Assembly (NCBI RefSeq): GCF_016097555.1
Contig: NC_054704.1
Coordinates: forward strand, 99,516,268-99,580,267
Length of the DNA: 64,000 nucleotides
Origin: Gigantopelta aegis
Lineage: Eukaryota > Mollusca > Gastropoda > Neomphalida > Peltospiridae
Direction: 5' to 3'
Shown: positions 39,181-50,159 of the stretch, one piece after another
Position numbering within the stretch: position 1 is the stretch's first letter
Layout of the letters: every line of letters starts with the position of its first letter
Position numbers and translations under genes: made by a program
The notes under the pieces: generated by a model
The model's input: only the letters and a program-made list of their open reading frames with translations
The model's database searches: none
What the model was told of the DNA's origin: nothing

Positions 39181-39340
39181 AAAGAGAGAGTTAGTTTTTA
39201 CAACTTTCTGATATCAATGTTCTAACCATAAGCAATTCATACAAATTGTCAGACTTAAAGAGAGAGTTAGTTTTTACAACTTTCTGATGTCAATGTTCTA
39301 ACCATAAGCAATTCCTACAAATTGTCCGACTTAAAGAAAA
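39180..39340. repeat. Local duplication of a 70-80 bp segment
   Basis: 'gttctaaccataagcaattc' with 'acttaaagagagagttagtt' occurs twice here, and a related copy lies at 38,216-38,262. Confidence 0.75.
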
Positions 39341-39346
39341 AGTTAA

Positions 39347-39832
39347 TTTATTCAAATTAATATATCTATTTGACATTAAAACACATTATGGTTGAGGGGG
39401 AAGGGGTGTTTGTCAAGTGTTACATATTATTTTAAAATATATCTTTATTCAAATTAATATATCTATTTGACATTAACACATTATGGTTGAGGGGGAAGGG
39501 GTGTTTGTCAAGTGTTACATATTATTTTAAAATATATCTTTATTCAAATTAATATATCTATTTGACATTAAAACACATTATGGTTGAGGGGGAAGGGGAG
39601 TTTGTCAAGTGTTACATATTATTTTAAAATATATCTTTATTCAAATTAATATATGTATTTGACATTAACACATTATGGTTGAGGGGGAAGGGTGTTTGTC
39701 AAGTGTTACATATTATTTTTAAAATATATCTTTATTCAAATTAATATATCTATTTGACATTAACACATTATGGTTGACGGAGAAGGGGTGTTTGTCAAGT
39801 GTTACATATTATTTTAAAATATATCTTTATTT
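39347..39832. repeat. 97-bp tandem array, five units
   Basis: Unit contains 'ttattcaaattaatatatct', 'cattatggttgagggggaag' and 'gtgtttgtcaagtgttacat'. Units differ by single bases and by ATTAACAC versus ATTAAAACAC. Confidence 0.95.
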
Positions 39833-39836
39833 AAGG

Positions 39837-39989
39837 ATTGTCTGTTATTTCTTTTACATTCATCGAGGTATGAACAAAAAAAAAATCATCCGCAAACTGT
39901 GTGAATCAGTGAAGCCGTTCTCATATAATTTTGCAGATTTGTTTTTTTCATACCCCGATGAACGTAAAAGAAATAACAGACAATACTTA
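39837..39989. mobile_element. Hairpin-type MITE, about 150 bp
   Basis: ATTGTCTGTTATTTCTTTTA and following bases to 39,872 are mirrored by an inverted copy ending 39,988; arms of about 36 bp differ at two positions. The loop is about 70-75 bp with an A run and a T run. A related half copy ('ttttacgttcatcgagaatt') lies at 40,140. Family not known. Confidence 0.7.
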
Positions 39990-40463
39990 TAATGAAATTA
40001 GAATCACACTTGCTAAGAATAACACTAAAACTTCATACTTTATTTTGAATTATTTTTGGTCCATAAACCATAGCGCTCAATAAGACAACTTGCCCATATA
40101 AAATGACATCATCAGATACAACGTTCCCTGACGACATAATTTTTACGTTCATCGAGAATTGAACAAACTCCTGTTGCTGTCTTGATCAATGGGTTGACAT
40201 TATATTGTAATGAATTTAATGGAAATTTGATTATATAATAATAAAAAAAAGGAATTATTTACATTCAGATAGTGAATTTTTTAATCCAAAATTAGTAATA
40301 AAAAATGACATAACCGTTGGGGAATTGTGGGAAATTATGCCAATATATTGAAGTCTAGACACATTTGATAAAACCTTGCATAGATAAACTATTTTTATAA
40401 TACATTACATGACATAAGTGTGAAAGTTGTAAAAACTAATCACTAACTATGGTCAAAACTTAC

Positions 40464-40520
40464 CTTCAGTTTCATCATGCAAGTCACAGAACTGCGTACA
40501 TGCAGACAAAACAACCTATA
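40464..40520 (-). other. Candidate first exon (5' end) of the GLIS2-like gene
   Basis: A strong donor CTGAAG|GTAAGT ends at 40,464/40,463. About 85 bp upstream lies a TATA box. In one frame the end reads FCDLHDETE and a split codon that would join the 34,743 exon as Asp, but that frame has no ATG. The ATG ATG frame is phase 0 and would not stay open. The exon may therefore be non-coding, with translation starting at 34,687. Confidence 0.35.
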
Positions 40521-40547
40521 ATAATCTCGTTCTTCAGACATAAGTCA

Positions 40548-40660
40548 TTTTATACAAAGTATTTTCAATTTGTCTTATTCTAATTGAAATGACATTGGCC
40601 AACTGGTCACATACGTAAACAAACTAGTAAACAGAGCAATGACTCAATCCTCTGACGTCA
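40548..40660 (-). promoter_or_regulatory. Promoter-like cluster: TATA, CCAAT, AP-1 and CRE
   Basis: Read on minus towards lower coordinates: TGACGTCA at 40,653-40,660, an AP-1-like site read on plus as TGACTCA at 40,640-40,646, CCAAT at 40,598-40,594, and TATAAAA at 40,554-40,548. The spacing is that of a classic TATA promoter firing leftwards, with a start near 40,520. The GLIS2-like gene is the only minus gene seen downstream. Confidence 0.5.
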
Positions 40661-40689
40661 GTAAAGCAAACAATATCCCAAGTTGTGGA

Positions 40690-40990
40690 ATACAAAGATT
40701 CTAGAATGTGTATAACATATTTTCAACTAAAGTCTGGTTTTCGAACATCTCACTCATCTTGGTCAGCTCTTACAAAAATCACAGACCTTTGGCTAAAAGA
40801 AATGAATAATGGAAATTTAACAGGAGTCATTTTTCGTGATTTTAAAAAAAGCATTCAATTCGGTCAGCTATAAATATCTTGTTTGTAAAGTGAAAGGTGA
40901 CAATTTTGATGAAGGTTCTGTAAAGTTAATAAAGTCCTGTTGGAAACATTGTCCTGTGACTGTTCCAAAGTCTTATTTATATGGAAAGGT
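40690..40990 (+). mobile_element. LINE (non-LTR) reverse transcriptase fragment
   Basis: The peptide SGFRTSHSSWSALTKITDLW then NGNLTGVIFRDFKK matches the motif region of non-LTR reverse transcriptases (remembered pattern QSGFR...H(S/T)...A, then GxxFLDxxKAFD), as in CR1 or Jockey-type LINEs. The frame shifts after RDFKK; the next frame continues FNSVSYKYLVCKVKGDNFDE. Only about 90 residues of the domain survive, so it is a dead fragment. The Asp of motif A (FRD) is present. Confidence 0.75.
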
Positions 40991-41047
40991 TGTTTGAAAT
41001 TATACACAGCAACAAAAATATAACGGTATTTGTTAATTGGCTCTTTA

Positions 41048-41048
<1 letters not shown>

Positions 41049-41089
<41 letters not shown>
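41049..41089. repeat. (TA)n microsatellite
   Basis: About 20 AT/TA units. Confidence 0.95.
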
Positions 41090-41092
<3 letters not shown>

Positions 41093-41432
41093 ACCTAACA
41101 TATATGCTAATGTTAAACATAAAGTTATAAAAGATAGAATACAAATTGAAATATATATACTTTATTAAAATTGTAAATTTAAGGAATATGAATAATATTG
41201 GGCACGTTGGTTAATACTCCTGGCAACAAGACATAAGAAATTCTATCAAGACAGACCCATTCAATGACATTAGCGGAGACGGAATAAATCGGTCTTGTAT
41301 AGGCTTTGATATCATTGTGTTTAACATGGTGAGTATTAAGTCGTTGGTAATACATAGAGTTGGTTAGTTTTAGATTGATATTTTGTTATTAAAACCTTCA
41401 TTAAAATGTATTTAACACATGAAACAGACATG

Positions 41433-41607
41433 GCAATATTAATGACTCCATCATATGCAGTAATGTGGGATGAAAAAAGTACACCCTCTGTGGTTGAAAG
41501 TTCAACTATAGGACTTGGCAAGCCTCGTCTCAGGTACAAATTTCACCACCTCAGGTGTACTTTTTCTATCCCACATAACCACATATGATGGAGTCTATTA
41601 ATATTGT
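41433..41607. mobile_element. Palindromic MITE, about 175 bp
   Basis: The left arm 'caatattaatgactccatca' to 'aaaaagtacacc' is repeated inverted at the right ('ggtgtactttttctatccca' to 'ctattaatattg'). Arms of about 65-70 bp are roughly 85 percent alike and the loop is about 35 bp. Open frames on both strands here result from the palindrome. Confidence 0.75.
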
Positions 41608-42230
41608 TCTTGAGGTATTTATTACAAGACAAAATTTAATACATGTACTTTCTTTTTCAAAATATGATCTTAACATTCATTCTTTCATTCTTCTTTTACT
41701 TAAATCTTAACCCCATATATTATATATCATAATAATTTTTTATTAACCATGTTTAGTTATACAGTTGTAATGTATCATATGTGTTTATATTATATTTATA
41801 TTAGCTTATACAGCGTTAAAAATTAGCAGTTGCCCCAGTCGCCCATGTTGACCTTTATTAGTTAAATATGACTATACATTTTTCAAAGATATAATCAGTC
41901 AATTTTTTAAATATATGTAACAGACTGAAAAAAATCCCCAATGTATTAGTATTAGTAGTATTAGTAGTAGTACCAATTTTTATGTGTGTATGTGCGTAAG
42001 TGTGTGTGCGTGCATGTATGCATGTGTCTGTGTGTGTGTGCGCATGTCGTCTTTCACCGGATGAAACCACAGTATCTGTGACGGGGTCCGGCGTCATGGT
42101 GTATGTGGTGTTCGTTGTTAAAGGGTAAAACACTGTTACGATTGCTATTTAATTAAATCTTCGATATTTTAATGTTATAAAAAATGGTGTAGTAGTGGTC
42201 AAAATGCCTTAATTTAGGCTATAAGGGACA
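41608..42230. other. No gene seen
   Basis: AT-rich with a TG-rich run at 41,980-42,050 and a few ATT/AGT triplets. No SINE or coding signal. Confidence 0.6.
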
Positions 42231-42232
42231 GG

Positions 42233-42312
42233 ATGTAGGCCAATGATGCGCGGTCGGTCTGGGATCGATCCCCATCAGTGGGCCCATTGAGCTATTTCTT
42301 GTTCCAGTCAGT
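42233..42312 (+). mobile_element. SINE family A head only
   Basis: 'aggatgtaggccaatgatgc', 'gcggtcggtctgggatcgat' and 'gggcccattgagctatttct', cut off after 'ccagtcagtacacc'. A 3'-truncated copy, which is unusual for SINEs, so it was probably broken after insertion. Confidence 0.7.
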
Positions 42313-42531
42313 ACACCATAAAAAGTACCTTTTCTCAAATACATTTACTGTGTACGAAGCCAAGAAACCAAAGCAAAGATCAAAGAATGACTGTCATCGA
42401 CCTTAGCACATGTTATACGACTCGAAATAGAAAATAAAATATCACCTGCTCTTATTTTATTAAAGTAGCAAGCCAAACGAAATATGTCCTGCTAAGAAAA
42501 AAATATGGCTTGCTGGAAATCTGTCTTTTTT

Positions 42532-42848
42532 GTATGTTTGTTTTGTTTAATGACACCACTAGAGCACATTGATTCATTAATCATCGGCTATTGGATGTCA
42601 AACATTTGGTTATTCTGACATATAGTCATCAGAGGAAACCCGCTACATTTTTCCTAATGCAGAAAGGGATCTTTTATATGCACTTTCCCACAGACAGGAA
42701 AGCACATACCACGGCCTTTATCCAGATGTCTAGTTGGAATGAGAAAAAAACAATAGGCTGATTGGATCCACCAAGGTGGTTTGATCCTGCGACGCAATTA
42801 AGCACCTCAAGTGAGCACTCAACTGACCGAGCTAAATCTCGCCTCTGC
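42532..42848 (-). mobile_element. SINE family D, near full length
   Basis: Starts with the reversed tail 'gtttaatgacaccactagag' and core 'agggatcttttatatgcact', and ends with the head 'ctgaccgagctaaatctcgc'. It directly abuts the 24-bp array. Confidence 0.85.
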
Positions 42849-42873
42849 TGGAAATACATGTAAGACAGTATGC

Positions 42874-45263
42874 GGTGAATGGTGAGTGTGGGATAATGGT
42901 CAAAGGTGGGTGTGGGATAACGGTGAATGGTGGGTGTGGGATAACTGTGAATGGTGGGTGTGGCATAACTGTGAAAGGTGGGTGTGGGATAATGGTCAAA
43001 GGTGGGTGTGGGATAACTGTGAACAGTGGGTATGGGATAACTGTGAATGGTGGGTGTGGGATAACTGTGAAAGGTGGGTGTGGGATAATGGTCAAAGGTG
43101 GGTGTGGGATAACTGAACAGTGGGTATGGAATAACTGTGAATGGTGGGTGTGGGATAACTGTGAAAGATGAGTGTGAGATAACAGTGAATGGTGGGTGTA
43201 GGATAATGGTCAAAGGTGGATGTGGAATAACGGTGAATGGTGGGTGTGGGATAACAGTGAAAGGTAAATGTGGGATAACAGTGAAAGATAAATGTGGGGT
43301 GGGATAACAGAGAATGGTGGGTGTGGGATAACTTTGAACAGTGGTTGTGGCATAACTGAACGGTGGGTGTGGGATAACTGTGAAAGGTGGATGTGAGATA
43401 ACGGTGAATGGTGGGTGTGGGATAACTGTGAAAGGTAGGTGTGAGATAATGGTGAAAGGTGGGTATGGGATAACAGAGAACGGTGGGTGTGGGATAACTT
43501 TGAACGGTGGTTGTGTGATAACTGTGAACGGTAGGTGTGGGATAATGGTGAAAGGTGGGTGTGGGATAACTGTGAAAGGTAGGTGCGGGATAACGGTGAA
43601 AGGTGGGTGTGGGTGAATGGTGGTTGTGGGATAACGGTGAAAGGTGGGTGTGGGATAACTGTGAAAGGTAGGTGTGGGATAATGGTGAACGGTGGGTGTG
43701 GGATAATGGTGAATGGTAGGTGTGGGATAATGGTGAACGGTGGCTGTGGGATAACTGTGAATGGTGGGTGTGGGATAATGGTGAACGGTGGGTGTGGGAT
43801 CACAGTGAAAAGTGGGTGTGGGATAACAGACAAAGGTGGTTGTGGGATAATGGTGAAAGGTGGGTGTGGGATAACTATGAAAGGTGTGGGGTGAAAGGTG
43901 TGGGATAACGGTGAACGGTGGGTGTGGGATAACTATGAAAGGTAGGTGTGGGATAACGGTGAATGGTGGGTGTGGGATAACTGTGAAAGGTGGGTGTGGG
44001 ATAACTGTGAAAGGTGGGTGTGGGATAATGGTGAACGGTGGGTGTGGGATAATGGTGAATGGTGGGTGTGGGATAACTGTGAAAGGTGGGTGTGGGATAA
44101 TGGTGACGGTGGGTGTAGGATAACTGTGAAACGTGGGTGTGGGATAATGGTGAATGGTGGGTGTGGGATAATGGTGAACGGTGGGTGTGGGATAACTGTG
44201 AATGGTGGGTGTGGGATAATGGTAAAAGGTGGGTTTGGAATAACTGTGAAAGGTGGGTATGGGATAACAGAGAATGGTGGGTGTGGGATAATGGTGAACG
44301 GTGGGTGTGGTATAACTGTGAAAGGTGGGTGTGGGATAACAGAGGACGGTGGGTGTGGGATAATGCTGAAAGGTGCATGTGGGGTAACTGTGAAAGGTAG
44401 GTGTGGGATAACTTTGAACGGTGGTTGTGTGATAACGGTGAAAGGTGGGTGTGAGATAACGGTGAAAGGTGGGTGTGAGATAACGGTGAAAGGTGGGTGT
44501 GAGATAACGGTGAAAGGTGGGTGTGAGATAACTGTGAAAGGTGGGTGTGGTTTAACTGTGAAAGGTGGGTGTGGAATAACGGTGAAAGGTGGGTGTGGGA
44601 TAACAGTGAAAAGTAGGTGTGAGATAATGGTGAAAGGTAGGTGTGAGATAATGGTGAAAGGTGGGTGTGGGATAACTGTGAAAGGTAGGTGTGGGATAAC
44701 TGTGAAAGGTGGGTGTGGGATAATGGTGAATGGTGGGTATGGGATAACTGTGAAAGGTCGGTGTGGGATAACGGTGAAAGGTGGGTGTGGAATAACAGTG
44801 AACGGTGGGTGTGGGATAACAGTGAATGGTGGGTGTGGGATAACAGTGAATGGTGGGTGTGGGATAACAGTGAATGGTGGGTGTGGGATAACTGTCAATG
44901 GTGGGTGTGGGATAACTGTGAAAGGTGGGTGTGGGATAATGGTGAAAGGTGGATGTGAGATAATGGTGAAAGGTGGATGTGAGATAATGGTGAATGGTGG
45001 ACGTGAGATAATGGTGAAAGGTGGGTGTGAGATAATGGTGAAAGGTGGGTGTGGGATAAAGGTGAAAGGTGGATGTGAGATAACGGTGAAAGGTGGATGT
45101 GAGATAACGGTGAATTGTGGATGTGAAATAATGGTGAAAGGTGGATGTGAGATAACTGTGAATGGTGGGTGTGGGATAACTGTGAAAGGTGGGTGTAGGA
45201 TAACTGTGAAAGGTGGATGTGAGATAACTGTGAAAGGTGGGTGTGGGATAACTGTGAATGGTG
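42874..45263. repeat. 24-bp tandem array (about 100 units)
   Basis: Unit GGTGGGTGTGGGATAACTGT plus GAAA, with GATAATGGT, GAACGG, GAATGG and GATAACGG variants. The 24-bp period keeps frames open for hundreds of codons on both strands (an octapeptide CGITVKGG on plus, PFTVIPHP on minus). There is no splice or start context, nor any non-repeat domain, so these frames are treated as by-products. Confidence 0.96.
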
Positions 45264-45413
45264 TCCGGGTCGTTTTAGAGGTGAATTAATTCCTATTGCA
45301 ACTGCAGTGTCCGGGTCGTTTTAGAGGTGAATTAATTCCTATTGCAACTGCAGTGTCCGGGTCGTTTCAGAGGTGAATTAATTCCTATTGCACCTGCAGT
45401 GTCCGGGTCGTTT
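45261..45413. repeat. 46-bp tandem repeat, about 3.3 copies
   Basis: Unit GTGTCCGGGTCGTTTTAGAG plus 'gtgaattaattcctattgca'. Its first bases overlap the end of the 24-bp array. Confidence 0.92.
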
Positions 45414-45497
45414 TACATCTAAAACACAGACTGCTTTTCACAGGCCCCCGTTTTGAATCCTGTGATTAAGTTACTCACTAGTTACACAAATATGACT

Positions 45498-45548
45498 CGC
45501 ACTGGCGTAGGAAATGGAGGGGGGGGGGGGGGGGCCGTAAGAGGGGCA

Positions 45549-45579
<31 letters not shown>

Positions 45580-45643
45580 ACTTTTCAGATATTTTGTTTT
45601 ATATTTGCTTTATAATAGTGTAAAAGTGTGTAAATATAAAAGT
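45498..45643 (+). repeat. Dispersed repeat R4, plus copy, with G and C runs
   Basis: 'actggcgtaggaaatgg', then a run of about 14 G and about 25 C, then 'acttttcagatattttgttt' and 'gctttataatagtgtaaaag'. The same block occurs inverted at 49,368-49,512. Confidence 0.8.
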
Positions 45644-45756
45644 GTACCATGGCCTTTGATATACCAGTCGTGGTGCACTGGATGGAACAAGAAATAGCCC
45701 AATGGGCCACCGATGGAGATCAATCTTAGATCGACTGCTCATCAGGTGAGTGCGTC
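45644..45756 (-). mobile_element. SINE family A head
   Basis: 'ggcctttgatataccagtcg', 'gaaatagcccaatgggccac' and the decayed 'atcttagatcgactgctcat'. It lacks the core and tail and is joined directly to repeat R4. Confidence 0.7.
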
Positions 45757-45937
45757 ACTGCCTACTGGTCCTTTCTAGCAGAGAGCCTGCCAGAATACAG
45801 TTTGATGTAGTGCACTGCCTACTGGTCCTTTCTAGCAGAGCCTGCCAGAATACAATACAGTTTGATGTAGTGCACTGCCTACTGGTCCTTTCTAGCAGAG
45901 AGCCTGCCAGAATACAATACAGTTTGATGTAGTGCAG
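45757..45937. repeat. About 60-bp tandem repeat, three copies
   Basis: Unit 'cactgcctactggtcctttc' plus 'tagcagagagcctgccagaa' and 'tacaatacagtttgatgtag'. It begins inside the SINE head, at the position of the A box ('cactgcctac'). Confidence 0.9.
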
Positions 45938-46134
45938 TGGTAAAACTGTATCTGCCCATCCCAAGCAGTGCCTCACTATTGAAGTATCAATGGTTTTACA
46001 ACCTGCCCATTGAAGGGGGGGCTGAGCTAATACACACACTTAATCCATACCTGTGACATCACACTATTGTTCTAGGTGTAGATTATTCTTCAAAAATCAA
46101 CACCTGTGAAACAATGCAATTTGAACTTTTTATG

Positions 46135-46225
46135 AATTCGGAACAGGGATTCGAACCAACTACCGACAGAACTTGTATATTGTAAACAAGTACAACACAT
46201 TAGCCCATGAGGCCAAGCATCTGCA
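46135..46225 (-). mobile_element. tRNA-like SINE head or tRNA pseudogene
   Basis: On minus: 'gcttggcctcatgggctaat' (A-box-like) and, about 45 bases on, GGTTCGAATCC, a perfect B box. The acceptor arms do not pair convincingly, so it is not called as a functional tRNA gene. Confidence 0.45.
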
Positions 46226-46492
46226 TTATCAAATGAACATGTAATTTAAGCCTTATAAACCTGATACTAGCGATAGTAATGTATTCTGGCTGAACACAAC
46301 GAAGATTGTTGGAAACTAAGTTGGAAATCACAGGTTACACGTTTAGCACGTGCATCAGGCTTAATGCCAACTATCCACTGCTGAGGTTTTCTTGACCGAA
46401 TCATTCAGGTTAGATCCGAAAGGATCCTACCATTTTGGGTTATTAGTTTTGTAAATAGGCTATTCTTTGCCATTTTAACCAATATTTTCATT

Positions 46493-46951
46493 AAAGGTAG
46501 TACTAAACCAAATAACTTCCGGCTGGGTCAAAGTTCGAGGTGCACCGAACTTTTGATAGAGAAGTGAACACCACAAGTCCTGTGATTGGTTATAAATGTG
46601 AGTGTGTTGGTTGTAAAAAATAATAGTTTCATCTGGGTAAAAAAAAAAAAAGTGCAATTTTATTTCATCTAGTACCAATGTGTCAAGTAGCCTTGTGCTT
46701 GAAACATGTATGGGGTACCTGTAAAAAAAAGTACTCGAATTTTGTGCGAAACTAGGGTAGTCATAGACGCTACCCGTTATCTCAGAAACGAGCAGCTTGA
46801 CCCCCATTTTTTTCTGATTCACTTTAAGTGTAAGGGGTGGTAGTATTTATATCCGTGGCATTTATGTCGGTTGATACGTTGCAGGTAGGAGTTTTAGCCA
46901 CATATGTTACTATTGTCGTCTATGGGATTTGATTTGGTAGTATACACCCTA
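46493..46951. repeat. Candidate MITE with degenerate terminal repeats
   Basis: The left end 'aaggtagtactaaaccaaat' and the reverse complement of the right end ('agggtgtatactaccaaatc') agree at roughly 16 of 22 positions. A 115-codon minus open frame spans it but shows no domain. The content is one diverged repeat block. Confidence 0.35.
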
Positions 46952-46979
46952 TAAAAAAAGATCAAATAGAAGTTAATTC

Positions 46980-48320
46980 AGCAGTTACATAATTAAAAAA
47001 ATTTAATTATGGATTAAGTTGGAGAATACATGGGGCTCGTGGGTTATTTTTCAAGAATCAACAGTTAACCATGTATTCTCCATTATATACACATGCACAC
47101 ACACATACACACACGCATTGACACAGATACACACACGCACACATGCACACACACAGACACAGACACAAACACATATGCACACAGACACACACCGTGAAGG
47201 AAAATAATTTTAGCTCCCCTTATATTATGAAATTTTATTTAAAATAGCACTACAAAAGAATTTAATATCGATGTTCAATATGGTAAAACATGTATCTTAA
47301 ATGGCTGTGTCCTATATAGAAATTGATATATACCAAATATCTGTAGTTTAAAAATGTGCTGAGGTGTAGTAAAATATTCCTTTCTTTTTTCTCTCCAAAG
47401 TACAGTTCATCGAATTAAAAGAGCCAAATAGTTTACACATGTTCATTAAAGTGATCTTACCTTGGACTGAAAACCTTAACACATCCCTGGTGCTATGGGC
47501 CTTTCATTATGATGCAAAAGTCAATTTAACACATGCTTTCTTTACACCCTGTCGTCACCCTGTGGGGCTCCCCTCCATGGAAATAATCACACCTGGAAAC
47601 ACCACTGGATCAACACATTACTGGTGGAAGGGAGGGGGACACATGAGAAGGGTAGTAAGATTATAATCCTGGAAATCTGTTGAAGCCTATTACTGCTGGA
47701 AGCCCCTAACAATGCAAGGGTCCAGAGAGCAAGCTGAAGACAGGCGTGACCTTTTTAACACAAGACTCCAAACTGTCACAAGTCATGCAAATACTGATAC
47801 GCATTACGAAACACCAACAACTCCACAACTCCATACGGAAACACCAACAACTCCGCAAAAAAGAAAAGAAAGAAAAAAAAAACACTTCATAAAACCAGCT
47901 TGATAATCTGCAAGTCAGACATATTAATTCTTTTGTTGTCAAACAAAACAGTGCAAGATAAGACCCCATGATGTCTACTGCCACAACCAGCACTGAAGTA
48001 GTCAAGAGCTGCCATCAAATTATATCTGATCACAGGGCACCAAGAACATGTCAGTGGGGGGTCCTTCCATAGAACCTGTTGGTGGGGGGTCCATCCAGAT
48101 CCCTCACGGAGACCCCCAGCAGACCTGACTGCTAGCTTTATCAGTAGAGTTACATCAGGGAGTGACATATTAATCACCATCAAAGCTCCACTTCTCTTTC
48201 TGTCAGATTCACACAAACAAAATGCTACAAAATGCCATGATTTAGTAGTAGTTGGGTTTGGTTTGGTTTTTGCTGAATAAAGCTGAATTTTATAAGCTGG
48301 ATAGAGATGTGTGCATTTAT
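46980..48320. other. No confident gene
   Basis: Contains a CA-rich microsatellite at 47,088-47,190. A minus donor-like word CAAG|GTAAGA lies near 47,455-47,465, but the sequence before it has stops in all frames. The minus frame of 178 codons at 47,887-48,423 has no recognised domain, and its upstream third is SINE-derived. Left unassigned. Confidence 0.4.
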
Positions 48321-48329
48321 CTTTCCAGT

Positions 48330-48600
48330 ACCGGCCTCGGTGGTGTCGTGGTAAAGCCTCAGACATAAGGCTGGTAGGTAGGTACAGGGTTTGCAGCACG
48401 GTACCGGCTCCCACCCACAGCAAGTTTTAAGGACTCATTGAGTTGGTGTAAGGCTACTGCACCCTCTTCTCTCTCACTAACAACTTACCCACTGTCCTGG
48501 ACAGACAGCCCAGATAGCTGATGTGTATGCCCAGGACAGCATGCTTGAACCTTAATTGGATATTAGAACGAAAATAAGTTGAATTGAAATGAAATATCTT
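48330..48600 (+). mobile_element. SINE family C, near full length
   Basis: Head 'ccggcctcggtggtgtcgtg' shared with family B, then 'gcacggtaccggctcccacc', 'caactt...cccactgtcctggac' and the tail 'tgaaccttaattggatatta'. It shares the B head but has a wholly different body and tail. Confidence 0.8.
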
Positions 48601-48643
48601 TCCAATACTTATTATAGATATTAATTTACCTGAAGACAAATAC

Positions 48644-48895
48644 AAGTTTGTTTTCTTTAACAACACCATTACAGCACATTGATTTATTTATCATCAGCTA
48701 TTAGATGTCAAACATTTCGTCATTTTGACATCTAGTCTAAAAGAGGAAACCCGTCAATATTTTTTTTCCATTAGTAGCAAGGGATCTTTTATATGCACCA
48801 TCCGACAGGCAGGATAGCACATACCACAATCGATCCTAGACTGACCGCGCATCAAGCGAGTGCTTTACCACTGGGCTACGTCTTGCCCATTTCTT
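48644..48895 (-). mobile_element. SINE family A, internally shortened
   Basis: Tail 'ttaacaacaccattacagca', core 'gggatcttttatatgcacca' and head 'gcgcatcaagcgagtgcttt'; about 60 bases between core and head are missing ('ataccacaatcgatcc'). Confidence 0.8.
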
Positions 48896-48924
48896 CATTT
48901 ATAATGCATCATAGAACAATTACC

Positions 48925-49200
48925 AAAAGTTTTATTTGTTTAATGACACTACTAGAGCACAGTGATTAATTAATCAATCATCGGCTATTGGATGTCAAAC
49001 ATTTGGTAAGTCTCACCAGAGGAATGCAGCAAGGGATCTATTATATGCACTTTTCCACAGACAGGAAAGCACATACCAGTCGTGGTGCACTGGATGGAAC
49101 GAGAAAAAACCCAAGCAGCTGAATCGATCCACCAAGGTGGTTTGACCCTGCGACACAAGCACCTCAAGTGAGCACTCAACCGACGAAGCTAAATCCCACT
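48925..49200 (-). mobile_element. SINE family D
   Basis: Tail 'ttaatgacactactagagca', core and head 'gacgaagctaaatcccactc'; a short section between tail and core is missing. Confidence 0.8.
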
Positions 49201-49367
49201 CTTAGAACAATTACGAGTTCTGCACGTAAAAAGCCCTACTGGATACATCATATTGGATGCTAAAAATACATATTTCAACTGCATATTTCTTTGATGCGTT
49301 AAAGTGACATCATTATAAATTTTTTCTCTGCAGGAGATATTCTATATTCTATACATGTACAGTGGCA

Positions 49368-49512
49368 TGGGAAGGTGCCAAAAAGTGGGGAAGGGCACTT
49401 TTATATTTACACACTTTTACACTATTATAAAACAAATATAAAGCAAAATATCCGAAAAGTGGGGGGGGGGGGGCGCACATGCCCCCCTTCCCGCTTCCTA
49501 CGCCAGTGCATG
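49368..49512 (-). repeat. Dispersed repeat R4, minus copy
   Basis: Reverse complement of the block at 45,498-45,643, including a G run of about 14 and ending 'cttcctacgccagtgcatgt'. The pair brackets about 3.9 kb. Confidence 0.8.
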
Positions 49513-49999
49513 TATAATAAGCAACTCAAAAATCAAAAGGCACTACCATGAAACTAAAGCATTGTGAGATGTTTGTTAATAGGTTATTAAACAATGTTGT
49601 TTACAATATGAAATTTCAATGTACTCGTTTACATTATGGTGGAAATCTATACTGGACTCGCATTCTGTGGCCTCTCATCCAATACAGATTTTCACTACAT
49701 AAACTGATGCAATTAAATTCCATACTAGCTGTCACAAGCTGTTGACAAGATATGGTGAGATAGATGACATGCTTGTCATAAGTAGGTCGCGGTGACCATC
49801 CCAAGTTGTACTTGCATGCAAGGTTTGCCGAATGTATATGAATTGATAAGAAAGATATGATCTGGAAATAAACCGTTTACCGACAGATGGACATATAAAC
49901 AGATGGACAACACCATACCACAATACGAACCAGTCAAAGACGGTTGCATAACAACACTAAACAATAACTGTATAATATTACTCTTATTACTGTCAATTT

Positions 50000-50080
50000 G
50001 GACAATATTTCACAATCTTAGGTAACCAGAGGTCGGTTCAACTGATTTTTACGAAGTTAACCAATTGTTTAAGAATAATA
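50000..50080 (+). repeat. Dispersed repeat R1, copy 3
   Basis: 'ggacaatatttcacaatctt', 'aggtaaccagaggtcggttc' and 'gttaaccaattgttt' match the copy at 3,074. Confidence 0.5.
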
Positions 50081-50159
50081 CTTTTCACTGCTAAAAATGA
50101 CAAGTAAATACAGATTTGATTTATAATCTGGTGTTACCTAGAAATAAACTTGTGTAATC

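Noticed and set aside
42674-45289. Long repetitive frames (447 codons plus, 321 codons minus, PFTVIPHP-type) that look like a structural or proline-rich protein
   Set aside because: The 24-bp period opens frames on both strands alike. There is no signal peptide, no unique domain and no splice or promoter context, and the left part runs into a SINE.
46135-46225. Functional tRNA gene on minus
   Set aside because: The B box is good but the acceptor and anticodon arms do not pair well, so a SINE head or pseudogene is likelier.
47887-48423. 178-codon minus frame as a gene
   Set aside because: No known domain, its first third overlaps a SINE, and flanking splice signals do not keep a frame open.
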